Shown: positions 45,708 through 58,160, counted from the first letter of the stretch. The stretch: DNA of 64,000 bases from Lepus europaeus (GCF_033115175.1 NC_084827.1:54745201-54809200); one strand, 5' to 3'. The notes: a model not told the origin generated them from the letters alone. Numbers and translations: made by a program.

Positions 45708-46980
45708 AATATCTGGTCCCAGACTTCCCCCAAAGAAAGCACACCAGGAGAATCCTCTCTACCCAGTGCCAAGTGGGCTACCAAGTCTGTTAACATTGGG
45801 CAATAAAGCCTTGGGTGGAATTGTACCTGTTTCACACCCAGAAAAACCCTTTGTCCTGAAGAACAGGGAGAAGCAGAAGGAGAAACAGCAAGAACTGGAC
45901 CCCATTCCCTTTTAAGCCCCAGTCTGAATAAGACTGCACGCTCCTCTCTTTCCTGGTCCATGAGGTGTGTTTCAGCTCTCAGCATCCTCCATTCTGAGAT
46001 GCCCGCCTGGCCCGTCGGGTGTATTCTTTCTATTGAGCTTCATAACCTTGTTCATCCCAGTCTGAATGGCCGGGCATGCCCTCTCAGGTCACTGGAGAGG
46101 TGCCCATCCATTCTGATGGATGCCATATCCCATTAAGCCTCACTACGCTGCTCACCACTTCCTTTCTGTCTCTCACCTGACTTCTTCCTTGTGTGAAGAT
46201 GGGAACCTATTGCACTCATCTCTGCTGACATCTGAGTAGAGCAGAGGAGAGCGCGCCAGTGCTGGCCCTTTCTCTTACTAGCCATGTGATCTGAGGCAGG
46301 TCAATCACCCTCTTAACCTCAGTCTCTTCAACTGAAATGAGGGGCACTGTTGTCACCTTGCTGTCATGTGAAGCTGCTGCAAGCTGGGGACAGCCCCTGC
46401 ACACCATAGCCACACAAATTTAGCTCCACCCATGTCACATGGCCCTCCCAGCTCTGCTCTGTCCCATGATTCCAGCAAAAGTTCCTGGGGCAGCATCTGC
46501 ATTCCCACTGCCCCTGGATCCATGAGAATTCTCAGGCAAGGCTAGGACTCAGCTGAGGCAGGCAAGAGGCCTTGGGCCAGCAACAGAGAAGGTGCCCGTT
46601 CTCAGGCCCATGAAATGGTAGGCTCAGGGCCAGGGAAAGGAAAGGCAGCTCCCTGCCACGCTAGCACACCCTTCAGGGATGAGGCTGGGGTGCCGGGCCT
46701 GCTCCGCAGCTGTGTTGCTGCATCTGCTTGCATCTCCATCAGCCAGCCTGTGCCTTTACAAGCAGGCACCCATGGATACCCTGCACAGCTCTGAGGACTT
46801 GGGGCAGAGTCTGCACCAGGCGGCGCTCAGTAACAGGGGTCAAGCTAACAAATGGACAAGCACACATATGACTTTGCTGTGTCCCTCTGTCTGAACACCA
46901 ACCTGGGCAGCCCCAGCTTGTACCAAGCACTGTGCTCATTGCTGGGAGCCACACAGAGGAGACAAGGCAGGGCAGAACAG
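45708..46980. other. Low-repeat DNA with a MIR
   Basis: A MIR plus fragment lies at about 46235-46400 ('ctagccatgtgatctgaggc', 'caatcaccctcttaacctca'). The rest shows no gene or repeat that I recognise. Confidence 0.5.
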
Positions 46981-47525
46981 AAGAGTATGTGAGTGTGTGT
47001 GATGTGTGAGTTTGAGAGACACAGTGTATGTGGGAGGGCGCATACGTGAGTATGTGGACGTGTGTGTCAGAATGGGAGTGTGTGGTGTATGTGATGTACG
47101 TTGATTATAGTACATGGGCTTCAGTGTGTGGTAGATGTGGGTGGTGTGTAAGAACATGGTGTTATGTGTCTGGTGTGTTTGGTATGTGCAGGGTGTATAT
47201 GGCGTATTTGTATGGTATGCATGAAGTGGGTATATGGTGCTGCTCTGTGTCATGTGTCGTGGATATGTCATGTGTCTGTTGCATGTGAATACATATGAGA
47301 CTGAATGTGAGTGCATTGTGTGTATTATGCATGTGCACATTGTGTGTGGTGTATGTGAGTGTAGGAAGGGGTGTTTGTAGTATGTGTGTGGTGCTTGTGG
47401 TGTGTGGGTGTGTGCAAAGTGTGTATTGGTATGCATGTTGTGTGTAACGTATGCTGTGTGCCAGTGATGGATGTGTGGTGTGTGTAATATGTACGTTTGG
47501 GTGTATATGAGTATGCGTGCACGTG
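46981..47525. repeat. TG-rich (GTGTGTATG-like) minisatellite, 545 bp
   Basis: Continuous variable words of gtgtg, gtatg, gtggt and gcatg. On the minus strand it leaves a 212-codon frame full of His/Thr/Pro ('THTPQAPHTYYKHPF' and similar). That is the expected translation of this repeat and is not a protein. Confidence 0.92.
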
Positions 47526-48607
47526 TCCTGGCCTCCACCCTGACTCTGCCACAGGAAGGTGACCTGACAGCCATGGCCCCCTGCTGGCAGGTGTGGCAGA
47601 CACCAGCCAGGAAGGGAGCAGGTCAGGCCCTGCCAAGTGGCATTCCTCCACAGATCAGAGGAGCCAGGCGGTGAGGCCCGGATGGAGCTGGTTCTTGATC
47701 TGTCCAGAGCCTCTGGGAGGAGGCTTGAGAAGGGAGGGCTTGAGCCTTCACTGCTGGGACCTCAGTCCTGGGGAAGCTGAGGCAGATGCTAACCACTGGG
47801 CAGAAGGCCTCCCTAGCATGCAATTGGGCTGTCTGTCCTTCCCCTGAATCCTCAGCAGTGACAAAACAGTGACCAGAATGATTGGCATGGAGCGTTCAAG
47901 CCCCCAAGAGTAGGATTGACACCCTTGTGACAGAGGTCCCAGAGATTTCTCCTGCCCTGCCCACCAAGGGACACAGCACAAAGGAGCCGTCTATGAAGCA
48001 GGAAGCCCACAGCAGACACTGAATCTGCTGACGCCTTGATACCGGTCTTTTGGCCTAAGAAATAAATGTCTGTTCTTTACCCAATTCATGGTGTTTTCTT
48101 ATAACAGCCCAAAGAGTGAGATTGCAGCTTAGGCGCGGGCAGGAGTGTACAGCAACTGGAATCAGAGAGCTCAGCGTTCAAACTCCAACCCTACCACCAT
48201 CTACAGGACAGTGAGGAGGGGCCCACTCTGACTATCAGTTTCTTCACCTATCATGTGTAACCCCCACAGCAGGGCTGTGAAAACTCAAGGGCACCATGGA
48301 GCAGGGTCCTCTGCACTGTTTCCAGCATGGCATGCGGGACCAGAGAGCACCAAGTTTAGCTGCATAGAGTAGGAACCAAATTGCATGGCCAAACTGAAGG
48401 CAGCTTATTTCTTCTCACATATCAGGAAATCCAGAGGTGGGCACCCCAGGACCAGAACAGGGATCCCCCCCACCGACATGCACAGTGGGAGGCAGAGCCC
48501 TGTGTTTTGTCTTCTCTGCCATCCATAGCCTGAAACCAGCTCACACATGACAACGGGGGAAATGGAGGAATTATTGTGCACATAACAGCCAGCACTAATA
48601 TCCGGTA
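47526..48607. other. Low-repeat DNA with a MIR
   Basis: A MIR-like plus fragment lies at about 48170-48300 ('gctcagcgttcaaactccaa', 'tatcagtttcttcacctatc'). A 'cctaagaaataaatgtctgt' motif at 48053-48072 could be an old polyadenylation site. No exon is recognised. Confidence 0.4.
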
Positions 48608-48616
48608 CCAGTTTCT

Positions 48617-48658
48617 TTTTTATTTTTATTTATTTATTTATTTATGACAGGCAGAGTG

Positions 48659-48702
<44 letters not shown>

Positions 48703-48976
48703 TCTTCCTTTACTGTTGGTTCACCCTCCAATGGCCTCTGCGGCCGGCACACCACACTGATCCGAAGGCAGGAGCCAGGTGCTTCTCCTGGTCTCCCATG
48801 GGGTGCAGGGCCCAAGGACTTGGGCCATCCTCCACTGCACTCCCTGGCCACAGCAGAGAGCTGGCCTGGAAGAGGGACAACTGGGACAGAATCCGGCACC
48901 CCGACCAGGACTAGAACCCGGTGTGCCAGTGCCGCAAGGCAGAGGATTAGCCTATTGAGCTGCAGCGCCGGCCGAT
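48617..48976 (-). mobile_element. Young CSINE, minus
   Basis: Reverse-oriented, near-consensus CSINE with a (GA)n run at 48664-48700 and an end at 'gctgcagcgccggccg'. The short direct repeat cagtttct at 48609-48616 and 48977-48984 marks the target. Confidence 0.94.
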
Positions 48977-48984
48977 CAGTTTCT

Positions 48985-49769
48985 GTTGCAGCAGGAGCCT
49001 GGTTGTCATGAACATCCAGGCCTGGCCATCTCCATCAGTCTTTATTTTATGCCTAAGACCTGTTCCCCCTAAGAGGTGTGCTCATTGCCACATCAATCGT
49101 GTTTGGATTCCCAGAAAGGCCAAGGACTCTACTGGGGCCACCAGTGCTAGAATCCTGGTCGCTCCCTTATCTCCTGAACGCTGGGCCTACGCTGAGCCTT
49201 TTGACCCAGGGATGTGCAAGAGCTTGGGGAGTCCTCTGAAACTGGAAAGCTTCAGTGAGGTCCACTGTGATGGTGAGGCTGACACCTCACACATCCACAT
49301 AACGGACCTGGGGGTCTGAGGGGTGTGGAGGAAAGGGCTTCAGACACCAGACTAGCCCCAGGGTGTTTCACCCAAACCAAGGAGGTTTGCTCTGAAGAAA
49401 ATGAGGTTCAGAGAGGGGAGGATAATTTTTCATGATGACTTGGTAGGAAACGGCAGAACCAGGATTCAAATCCAGCGCCAGCAGCCGGAAGCTCCTCTCC
49501 CCTCTGCCTGTAAAACCTCCTGACTGGAATAGCCCTCTCATAGGACAGACGAGAAAACTACAGCCTGGAGGTGGCAGGGGTGGGTGACTGGGCCAGACAT
49601 AAGGCTCCCTTGACAAAAGGTTTTGGACAAAAGTGTTTTGATGGGGATCTCTTGGCTTTAATAACCTCAGTTGATTTCTTAAAGAAAGAAGCAGCAAGAA
49701 ATAAGGAGACAGGAGGTGCTGCATCTTGCACTATGGTTGCATGAAAGGGAAACTATTTCCTTGGCCTGG
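48985..49769. other. Low-repeat DNA with a MIR minus fragment
   Basis: 'aaaatgaggttcagagaggg' and 'cagaaccaggattcaaatcc' at about 49398-49475 are the MIR complement. No gene is recognised in the remainder. Confidence 0.45.
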
Positions 49770-50075
49770 ATCACACTCCTCCCACCCTCCCACACTCACC
49801 CCTCCACATCCTTAGCTGCTGTTCTGAAGCCACCTCCAGACATTCATCTCTTAGGAGTGCTGCAACCCCAAGGCATTCTCCGTCGACTTCCTCATTAATA
49901 CCTTTAACTTTTATAACATAGATTTACGTGTTTATATGATTATTGTTCCCTCAACCCCACCCCCACCCCCATCCCCACCCCATGGATTGGAAGCTCCACA
50001 AGACAGGGGACTTGTTTTATTTTCTTCTTGTTCCCTACAGTAGATCCTGCTGCAGAGAGACCCTCAAAAACATTT
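49770..50075 (+). repeat. L2 LINE 3' fragment, plus
   Basis: C-rich text with 'ggattggaagctccacaaga' and 'caggggacttgttttatttt' has the order of the L2 3' end. It contains a (CCCCA)n-like run at about 49955-49980. Confidence 0.65.
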
Positions 50076-50079
50076 GTCA

Positions 50080-50370
50080 GGAGTGGGCATTCACCTAGCA
50101 GTTAAGCTGCCAGCGTACCTCTGTTCAACACTTGGCTCCAGCTTCTATCTTCTTGCTAATAAAGACTCTGTAAGGCAATGGTGACGGATCGAGTAATTGG
50201 GTTCCTGCTTCCCATGTGTGAGACCTTGATTGAATTCCAGCTCCTGGCTTCAGCCTGGCCTGGGATTACAACTGTGTGGGCATTTGGAGAGTGAAGAGTG
50301 AACCAGTAGATGGGAACTCTGTCTCTCCATCCTCCCTTTTCCTCTCCCTGTCAAGTAAATTAGTCAATTT
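50080..50370 (+). mobile_element. Old CSINE-type SINE, plus
   Basis: Diverged head 'gtgggcattcacctagcagt', then 'gctcctggcttcagcctggc' and 'ggcatttggagagtgaagag', with tail 'gtcaagtaaattagtcaatt'. Confidence 0.8.
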
Positions 50371-50394
50371 TTTAAAAATTTAGCAAATGAAAGA

Positions 50395-50690
50395 GTAGAG
50401 CTTTGGAACAGGCATGGAATGGTTAAAATGATGAGATTCTCACATCTCATATTACAGTGCCTGGATTCAAGTACTGTCTCTGTTCCTAACTTCATTTTCC
50501 TGGAATGAACATCCTGGAAGGCAGCAGGTAGCTGAATCCCTGCTACCACATAGGAAACCCAGATTGAGTGTTGGACTTCTGTTTGCAACTTGATCCATTC
50601 CTGGCTTTTGAGGGGATTTGGAAGTAAAACAGCAGATTGGAGATTTCTCTCTGTTTCTCTGCCTTTCAAATAAATAATTTTTTAAAAGGC
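50395..50690 (+). mobile_element. Old CSINE-type SINE, plus
   Basis: Diverged copy with 'ggaatggttaaaatgatgag', 'ggaaggcagcaggtagctga' and tail 'gcctttcaaataaataattt'. It is arranged head to tail with its neighbours on both sides. Confidence 0.75.
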
Positions 50691-50757
50691 AGAAGATTTA
50701 CATGCTCTATAGAGAAACAAGAGTATAAGTAAATAGTTCTTAAAAATAAAAGAATGG

Positions 50758-51138
50758 AGCCAGTGCCACCATAGCTCAATAGGCTAATCTTCCACCTGCG
50801 GCTCCGGCACACCAGGTTCTAGTCCCAGTCAGGGCGCCAGATTCTGTCCTGGTTGCTTCTCTTCCAGTCCAGCTCTCTGCTATGGCCCGGGAGTGCATGG
50901 AGGATGGCCCAGGTCCTTGGGCCCTGCACCCCATGGGAGACCAGGATAAGCACCTGGCTCCTGCCTTTGGATCAGCGCGGTGCGCCGGCCGTAGAGCACC
51001 AGCCGTAGCGTGCCGGCTGCAGCAGTCATTGGAGGGTGAACCAACGGAAAAGGAAGACCTTTCTCTCTATCTCTCTCTCTCTCTCTCTTACTGTCCACTC
51101 CGCCTGTTAAAAAAATAAAAATAAATAAAAATAAATAA
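50758..51138 (+). mobile_element. Young CSINE, plus, inserted at the 5' edge of an old L1
   Basis: Near-consensus CSINE with a long A-rich tail 'aaaaataaaaataaataaaa'. The TSD ataaaagaatgg lies at 50746-50757 and 51139-51150, immediately before the old L1 start at 51151. Confidence 0.94.
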
Positions 51139-51150
51139 ATAAAAGAATGG

Positions 51151-52530
51151 GTATTCCAAGATGGCGGAATAGGGACAGAGCCATCTACTCTAGACTAGGC
51201 AAAAATAGTTTAAAAAAAGAAAAAGCGAAAAAGAAAAAAAATTCCAAGACAGCTGAATAGGGAATGTCATACTGCACTGGCCCAGGGATAAATAGTTTTT
51301 TAAAAAGTGTAGGAAGTGCATTCTCAGGGGAGAATTAGAGAGAAAACTGCAGTGGAAATTCTACAGAAGGAAGAGGAATGCCAAGGACCTGTGTGGAGGG
51401 TGCAGACGTGCAGCACGAACACAAACAGAACACACGACCCCAACAGCCGAGGGTCAGAGCAGGCGACAGCTTGGAGATGGAGGTGAGACCAGGCTGCAGT
51501 AACTCATGGTGATATAGCCGGAGGAAGCGAGTGGTGTGAGTCTGGCCTGGAGCCCTAGGAGCTAGAGGGTTCCTGCAGACACAGCATAAGTAAAGGGACA
51601 TATTTCTCTCACCTCATCCTCCCCACAATGGCCCCCAGCACCTGGCTGGGAGAAGGAGGGCGCCAACTTGGGCCTGGGCAACAGCTACATGAGCAAAATA
51701 ATTGGCTGAGACAGGATGCCATCTTCTCGGCACTACTGGTAGAGAGGGCTATATTTGGCCAGTGGCTGTTGTATATACATGTGATCCAGATATTCCAGTA
51801 AACAGAAAAATCTGTAATCCCCATTGACTTTGAGCCTGGCTGAACACCCAGATAGCACTGCAAGGTTCCCCTAGCCTCCCAACATACCACAGGCTCCAGG
51901 ACTCAAGCTGCCTAGGCAGAGCATGCACAGACAGCTGGCTTGGGGGAACATCTGCCTCTCTGTGGACTGGACAGACTGGCAGGGAAGAGGGGAACCTCTG
52001 CACCCAGTGACTGTGGGAGCCTTGTGTGCTGAGACTGTGGGGACTCAGTGCCTGCATGAGAGGGTACAGAGTATAACTGGGTTTCTGGGCAACACTGTGT
52101 GGGGCTCAACACACTCAGAGTTCCCTGGTTGCCTACAGCGGGTCACTACAATGGGAGCCATGCTTAGAGTGAGGACTGAGCAGATCATTTGTGCAGTTCA
52201 TATGGCAGTACGGATGAGTGTTGTACCTACTTGGGGCTAACACCTGGGCAGTAACTACCTCGCAGAAGAGGAGGTGAGGGTGAGATCACACCAATAGGGA
52301 TGACCCTTCTCCCTCCTTCCCCTGCTTCTGTTAACAAAAGATCTACCATGCCCAACTTGAGTATCACCCTAGATACCTAACCCCGGAGCACTGACCAGAG
52401 CTCCCTGGCCACAACCAGCACACACCTCTTGGTATTCACTGAAAGTACAGACATTCCACTAAGTCACAGAGGCATAGTTCAACAAGTAAAAAAAAAAGAA
52501 AAACAAGTACAACACAAATGCCTATTTAAA
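51151..52530 (+). other. Old L1 5' UTR with a tandem start
   Basis: The first bases 'attccaagatggcggaatag' (51153) are repeated as 'attccaagacagctgaatag' at 51241, an 88-bp step. The remainder is GC-moderate, with no long frame of note. Confidence 0.75.
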
Positions 52531-53477
52531 AATGCAGAAATTCAAGAAATAACAATAAGGAAGACATCAAGACCCCCCGAAGAAAGGAACAAAATAACAT
52601 TTTAATATTAGAATGTGTAGATGAAGAGATTGATGAAATGTCAGAAACAGAATTCAAAAGATTAATAATAGGATTAAAAAGCAATCAGAAGCAAATCCAC
52701 AAGCTAAAGAAATCCAATATATGACAAGAAGGAAAATTTTTTTCATGAAATTGGGATTTTAAAGTGAAATCAAAATAAAATATTAGAAATGAAGAACTCA
52801 ATAGATCAAATAAAAATGCAGTGGAAAGCCTTGATAGCAGGTTTTGTGAGACAGAAGAGAGAGTATCCAAGCTAGAAGACAAATCTTTGGAAATTATTCA
52901 GAAATATCAAAGAAAAAGAAGGAGGAGAAGAAGAAGGAAAAAAAAGGAGAAGAAATTTAGAAAAATTAAAAAGAGTGTTGGAGAATTATGGGATACTATC
53001 AAATGATCCAACATACAAGTCTTAGGAGTTCCTGAAGTTCTGGAAAGAGGGAATAGATTAGAAGGCCTATTTAGTCAAATAATTACAGAAAAAATTCCCA
53101 ATTTGGAGGAAGAAAAGAAAGTTCAAGTACAGGAAGCTCATTCAACACCTAATAGACATGACTAGAAAAGATTTTCACTATGACAAAATTGTAGTCAAAT
53201 TTTCCACAGTAAAATGTGACAAAAAGATTCTAAAATGTGCATGAGAGAAATGCCAGATTGCTTTCAGAGAATCTCCAATTAGACTCACAGCTGACTTCTC
53301 ATCAGAAACTCTACAGGCTAGGAAAGAATTAAGAGACATAGTACAAGTCTTAGAGGAAAAAAAAATTAACCCAGAATACTGTACCCATCAAAGCTCTCAT
53401 TTATTAATAAAGGTGAAATAAAAACCTCCCATAACAAACAGAAATTGAAAAACTTGTCACCACTCATCCAGCCTTAC
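52531..53477 (+). pseudogene. Old L1 ORF1, decayed
   Basis: The coiled-coil region ('ESLDSRFCETEERVSKLEDK' near 52821) and an RRM-like start ('IQVLGVPEVLERG' equivalent near 53010) are recognisable. There is an AGA/AAG-rich expansion near 52905-52960 and several stops. The last codons lie after the 651-bp insertion (54157-54210). Confidence 0.85.
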
Positions 53478-53491
53478 AAAAGATCCTTATG

Positions 53492-54142
53492 GGAGGCGGA
53501 GCCAAGATGGCGGATAGTGAGGACGTGCACCGAAAGTCTGGGAAAATATAGTTTAATAAAAGTGGAATTACTGTAGCCTCAGGAAAAGACTCAAAAAAAA
53601 AAAAACTGCAGAGGAAATGTTTCCGGATCTAGTGGATGTGACACAGAGGACTTACAGGGAGCCCACCGCGTGGAAGCCCAGCCACGGGAGTCGAGCCGCA
53701 GAATCTCGCCGGCACGGGAACAGGAGAATCGATCTTCTGTATATAAAGATAATTGGAAATGGAAAAAAAAAAACCCTGGTGTTAAATTGGAAATGGCATA
53801 GAAAATTAATTAATTTTTTTAAAAAATATTATGTAGGATCTCTGTCTTTAATGTGCTGTACACTCTTATTTAATGCTATAACTAGTACTCCAACAGTATT
53901 TTTTCACTTTGTGTTGCTATATGGGGGCAAACTGTTGAAATCTTTACTTAATATATACTAAACTGATCTTCTGTATATAAAGAGAATTGAAAATGAATCT
54001 TGATGTGAAGGGAAGGGGAGAGGGAGCGGGAAGGGGAGGGTTGTGGGTGGGAGGGAAGTTATGGGAGGGGGGAAGCCATTGTAATCCATAAGCTGTACTT
54101 TGGAAATTTATATTCATTAAATAAAAGCTTAATAAGTGAAAA
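53492..54142 (+). mobile_element. 651-bp young L1 with 5' UTR joined to 3' UTR (SpIRE-like)
   Basis: The first about 235 bp match the 5' end of the L1 at 251 ('ggagccaagatggcggatag' through 'cggcacgggaacag'). At about 53726 the sequence jumps to the L1 3' UTR ('aatcgatcttctgtatataa'), which continues to a normal end and A-tail. ORF1, ORF2 and most of the 3' UTR, about 6.45 kb, are absent. The perfect 14-bp TSD aaaagatccttatg lies at 53478-53491 and 54143-54156, so the shortened form itself integrated. The left breakpoint lies within a few bases of the donor-like site seen at 486/487 in the full-length copy. Confidence 0.93.
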
Positions 54143-54248
54143 AAAAGATCCTTATGGATGTGCTACATTCAGAAACACAGAAAGACAGCCAACATTATGA
54201 AAGAAAATGAAGGCAGAAAATCTCCCAGGAAAAGTACAAAAGCAATAC

Positions 54249-54497
54249 TGGAGCCACATTGTGGCATAGTAGGTTAAACATCTGCCTGCAGTGCCTACAT
54301 CCTATATGGTTGCCACTTCAAGTCCAGCTACTCAACTTCTAGTCCAACTCCCTGCCCATGATTTAGAAAGTAGTACCAGATGGCCCAAGTGTTTGGGCTC
54401 CTGCACCCATGTGGAGACCTGGAAGGAGATCCCGCCTCCTGACTTTGGATCAGCCCAGCTCCAGCCTTGGCAGCCACTTGTGGAGTGAACAACAGAG
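54249..54497 (+). mobile_element. CSINE, 3'-truncated, plus
   Basis: 'ggagccacattgtggcatag' through 'ttgtggagtgaacaacagag'. It stops before the CT tract and A-tail, and its right border coincides with the ORF2 deletion in the old L1. Confidence 0.85.
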
Positions 54498-57400
54498 CTA
54501 ATGGACATTAAGGACCACATGGACCTAATTGAACTTTTCACCCCACAGTTACAGAATACACATATTTCTCATTAGTACATGGAATTTTCTCTAGGATAGA
54601 TCATATGCTAGGCCATAAAACAAGTTTCAGCAAATTCAAAAAATCTAAAATGATACCATACATCTTCTCTGACCACAAAGGAATGAAGCTGGAAATCAAC
54701 AACTCAAGAATCTCTAGATCATATGCAAACATATGGAGAATGAATAACATGCTCTTGAATGAACAGTGGGTCATAGAAGAAAGAAAAAGAGAAATCAAAA
54801 AAGTTCTGGAAACAAATGAAAATGGAAATACAACATATCAAAACTTATGGGATATAGCAAAAGCAGTGTTAAGAAGGAAGGTGCCTACATGAAGAAATTG
54901 GAAAGGTACCAAATAAATGAGCTATCAATGCATCTCAAGGACCTAGAAAAACAGCAACAATCCAAACCCCAAATTAGTAGGAGGAAAAAAATAATTAAAA
55001 TTAAAGAAGAAATAAACAAAAATGAAAGAAAAATAAAATAGATCAGCAAAACACAGAGTTAGTTTTTTGAAAAAAAATAAAATTGATAAACCATTGGTCC
55101 AACAAACCAAGAAAAAGAGGAATAAGACCCAAATCAATATAATCAGAGATGAAAAATTATATGTAACAACAGATACCACAGAAATGAAAAATATGTAACA
55201 ACAGCTACCACAGAAAATCATCATTAATTACTACAAAGAGCTGTATGCCAACAAATTAGAAAACCTAGAAGAAATGGATAGATTCCTGGGCACATACAAG
55301 CCACCAAAATTGAGTCATGAACACATAAATACCTAAACAAACCAATAACCAAGACAGAGATTGAATCAGTAAACAAAGAAAAACCAACAAAGAAAATCCC
55401 AGGACCAGATGGCTTCAATGCCTAATTCTACCAGACATTTAAAGAAGAACTGATTCCAATTCTTCTCAAGCTATTCAAAGCAACTGAAAGGGAGGGAATC
55501 CTCCCAAACCTTTTCTGGAATGCCAGCATCACCTTAATTCCTAAACCAGAAAAAGATATAACAGAGAAAGAGAACTACAGACCAATATCCATGATGAACA
55601 CAGATGCAAAAATCCTCAACAAAAATACTAGCTAATCAAATCCAGCAACACACCAGAAAGATCATTCACTTGGACCAAGGGGGATTTATCCCTGGTATGC
55701 AGGGATGTTTCAACATATATAAATCAATAAATGTGATACATCATATTAACAAACTGAAGGACAAAAATCATATGATTATCTCAGTAGATTCAGAGAAAGC
55801 ATTTGATAAAATACAACATTCTTTCATATGAAAACCTTAAGCAACTTGGTTATAGATGTAACATTCCTCAAGATAATCAAAGCAATTTATGACAAACCCA
55901 CAGCCAGCATCATACTGAATGGGGAAAAGTTGGATGCTTTCCCACTAAGATCTGAAACCAGTCAAGGATGCTCACTCTCAACATTGATATTCAACATATT
56001 CCTTGAAGTTTTAGCCAGAGCCATTAGTCAAGAAAAAGAAATCAAAAGGATACAAATTGGAAAGGAGGCAATCATATTATCCCTATTTGTGGAAGACATG
56101 ATTTTATATATAGGGGGTCCCAAAGACTCCACTGAGAAACTATAGGTTTCTCATAAAAGAGTTTGGCAAAGTGGCAGGATATAAAATTAACACAAAAAAA
56201 TCAATAGCCTTTGTATACACAGACAATGCCATGGCTGAGAAAGAACTTCTAAGATCAGTCCCATTCAAAATAGTTGCAAAAAAAATTGAAATACCTTGGA
56301 ATAAATCTAACAAAGGATGTCAAAGATACCTATGAGGAAAATTACAAAACATTAAAGAATGAAATAGAGGGGCAGACACTGTGGTATAGTGGGTGAAGCT
56401 GTGACCTGCAGTGCCAGCATTCCATATGGACACTGGTTCTAGTCTTGGCTGCTCCACTTCTGATTTACCTCTCTGCTATGGCATGGGAAAGCAGTGGAAG
56501 ATGGCCCAAGTGCTTGGGCCTCTTCACCCATGTGGGAAACCTGGAAGTAGCTTCTGACTCCTAGCTTCACATTGGCCCAGCTCTGGCCGTTGTGCCCATT
56601 TGAGGATGAAAGACCTATCTCTCCCTCTCTCTGTCTCTACCTCTCTGTAACTCTGCTTTTCATTTAAGTAAATAAATCTTGGAAGGAAGGAAGGAAGGAA
56701 GGAAGGAAGGAAGGAAGGAAGGAAGGAAGGAAGGAAAAACAAAAAAATGGAGAAATCTTCCATGTTCATGGACTGCAAGAATCAATATCATCAAAATGTC
56801 CATGCTACCAGAGTAATTTACAGATTCAATGAGGTCCCAATCAAAATACTAATGACATTCTTCTCACATCTATAAAAAAATAATTCTAAAATTCACATGG
56901 AAACAAGAGACCCCAAATAGATAAAACAATCTTATTCAATAAAACAAAGCTGGTAAGATATACTGCAGGGCAGTTATAATCAAAACAGCCTGGTACTGGC
57001 AAAAAATAAGATGTGCAGACCAACTGAACAGAATAGAAACTCCAGGAATCAATCCATGTATCTACAACCAACTATTCTTTGACAAAGGAGCTAAAATCAA
57101 TCCCTGGAGAAAGGACAATCTGTTCAACAAATGGTGCGAAAAAACTGGATCTCAGCGTGCAAAAGTAGGAAACAAGACCTCTATCTTACACCTTACACAA
57201 AAAATCCACTCAAAAGGGATCAAAGCTCCAAATATATGACCCAATAGTATCAAATTACTAGAGAACATTGGGGAAATTCTGCAACACATTGGCATCAGCA
57301 AAGACTTTTTAGAAAAGACCCCCCCATAAGAACAGGCAATCAAAGCTAAAATTGACAAATGAAATTATGTAAAGCTGAGAAGTTCCTGCACTGCAAAAGA

Positions 57401-58160
57401 ACATTCAGCAAAGTGAAGAGGCAAACAACAGAATGGGAGAAAATATTTGAAAACTATGCAACGCATAAATAATTAATATCCAGAATATATAAAGAGTTCA
57501 AGAAACTCAACAACAACAAAACAATCCAGTTAAGTAATGGGCAAAGGACTTGAACAGGCATTTTTCAAAAGAGGAAATTCAAATGACTAACAGACACTTG
57601 AAAATATGCTCAGGCTCACTAGCCATCCAAACCACAATGAGGTTTCACCTCATCCCTGTTGGAATGTCTCTCAGACAGAAATCAACAAACAACAAATCCT
57701 AGCGAGGATGTGAGAAAAATGGTACCATAATCTTCTGTTGGTGGGAATGTAATCTGGTGGTCACTGTGGAACACAATATGGAGATATCTCAGAAATCTGA
57801 ATATAGATCTACCATATGACCCAGCCTTCCCACTCCTGGGAATTTGCCCAAACCAAAAGAAATCAGCAGATGAAAGAGTGATCTGTACTCCCATGTTTAT
57901 TGAAGCTCAATTCACAATAACTAAGATATGAAATCAACCCAGATGTCCATCAACTGAAGAATGCATAAAAAATTATGGTATATATACACTATTTAATACT
58001 ACTCAGAGGTTAAAAAAATGAAATCCTGTCATTTGCAACCAAATGGATGCAACTGGAATCCATTATTACTTAGTGAAATAAACCAGTCCCAAAAAAGACA
58101 AATACTTTATGTTCTCCCTGATCTGTGGTAACTATAGGAGTGAAATTGACACTTTCAGAT
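54498..58160 (+). pseudogene. Old L1 ORF2, decayed and lacking its endonuclease start
   Basis: ORF2 segments in order: '[12 protein letters not shown]' (end of the endonuclease), '[16 protein letters not shown]' and '[15 protein letters not shown]' (RT), an RT active-site region near 56085-56100 reading 'FVEDM' where FADDM is expected, and the C-terminal region to about 58090. Frameshifts and stops occur throughout. A SINE with a (GGAA)n tail interrupts it at 56371-56735. Confidence 0.9.
56371..56735 (+). mobile_element. CSINE with (GGAA)n tail, plus
   Basis: Head 'gggcagacactgtggtatag', CT tract, 'catttaagtaaataaatctt', followed by about 11 units of ggaa (56691-56735) that replaced the A-tail. 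The flanking old L1 ORF2 is continuous across it. Confidence 0.93.

Noticed and set aside
46936-47574. 212-codon minus-strand frame rich in His, Thr and Pro
   Set aside because: It is the translation of the TG-rich minisatellite; the composition and length follow from the repeat.
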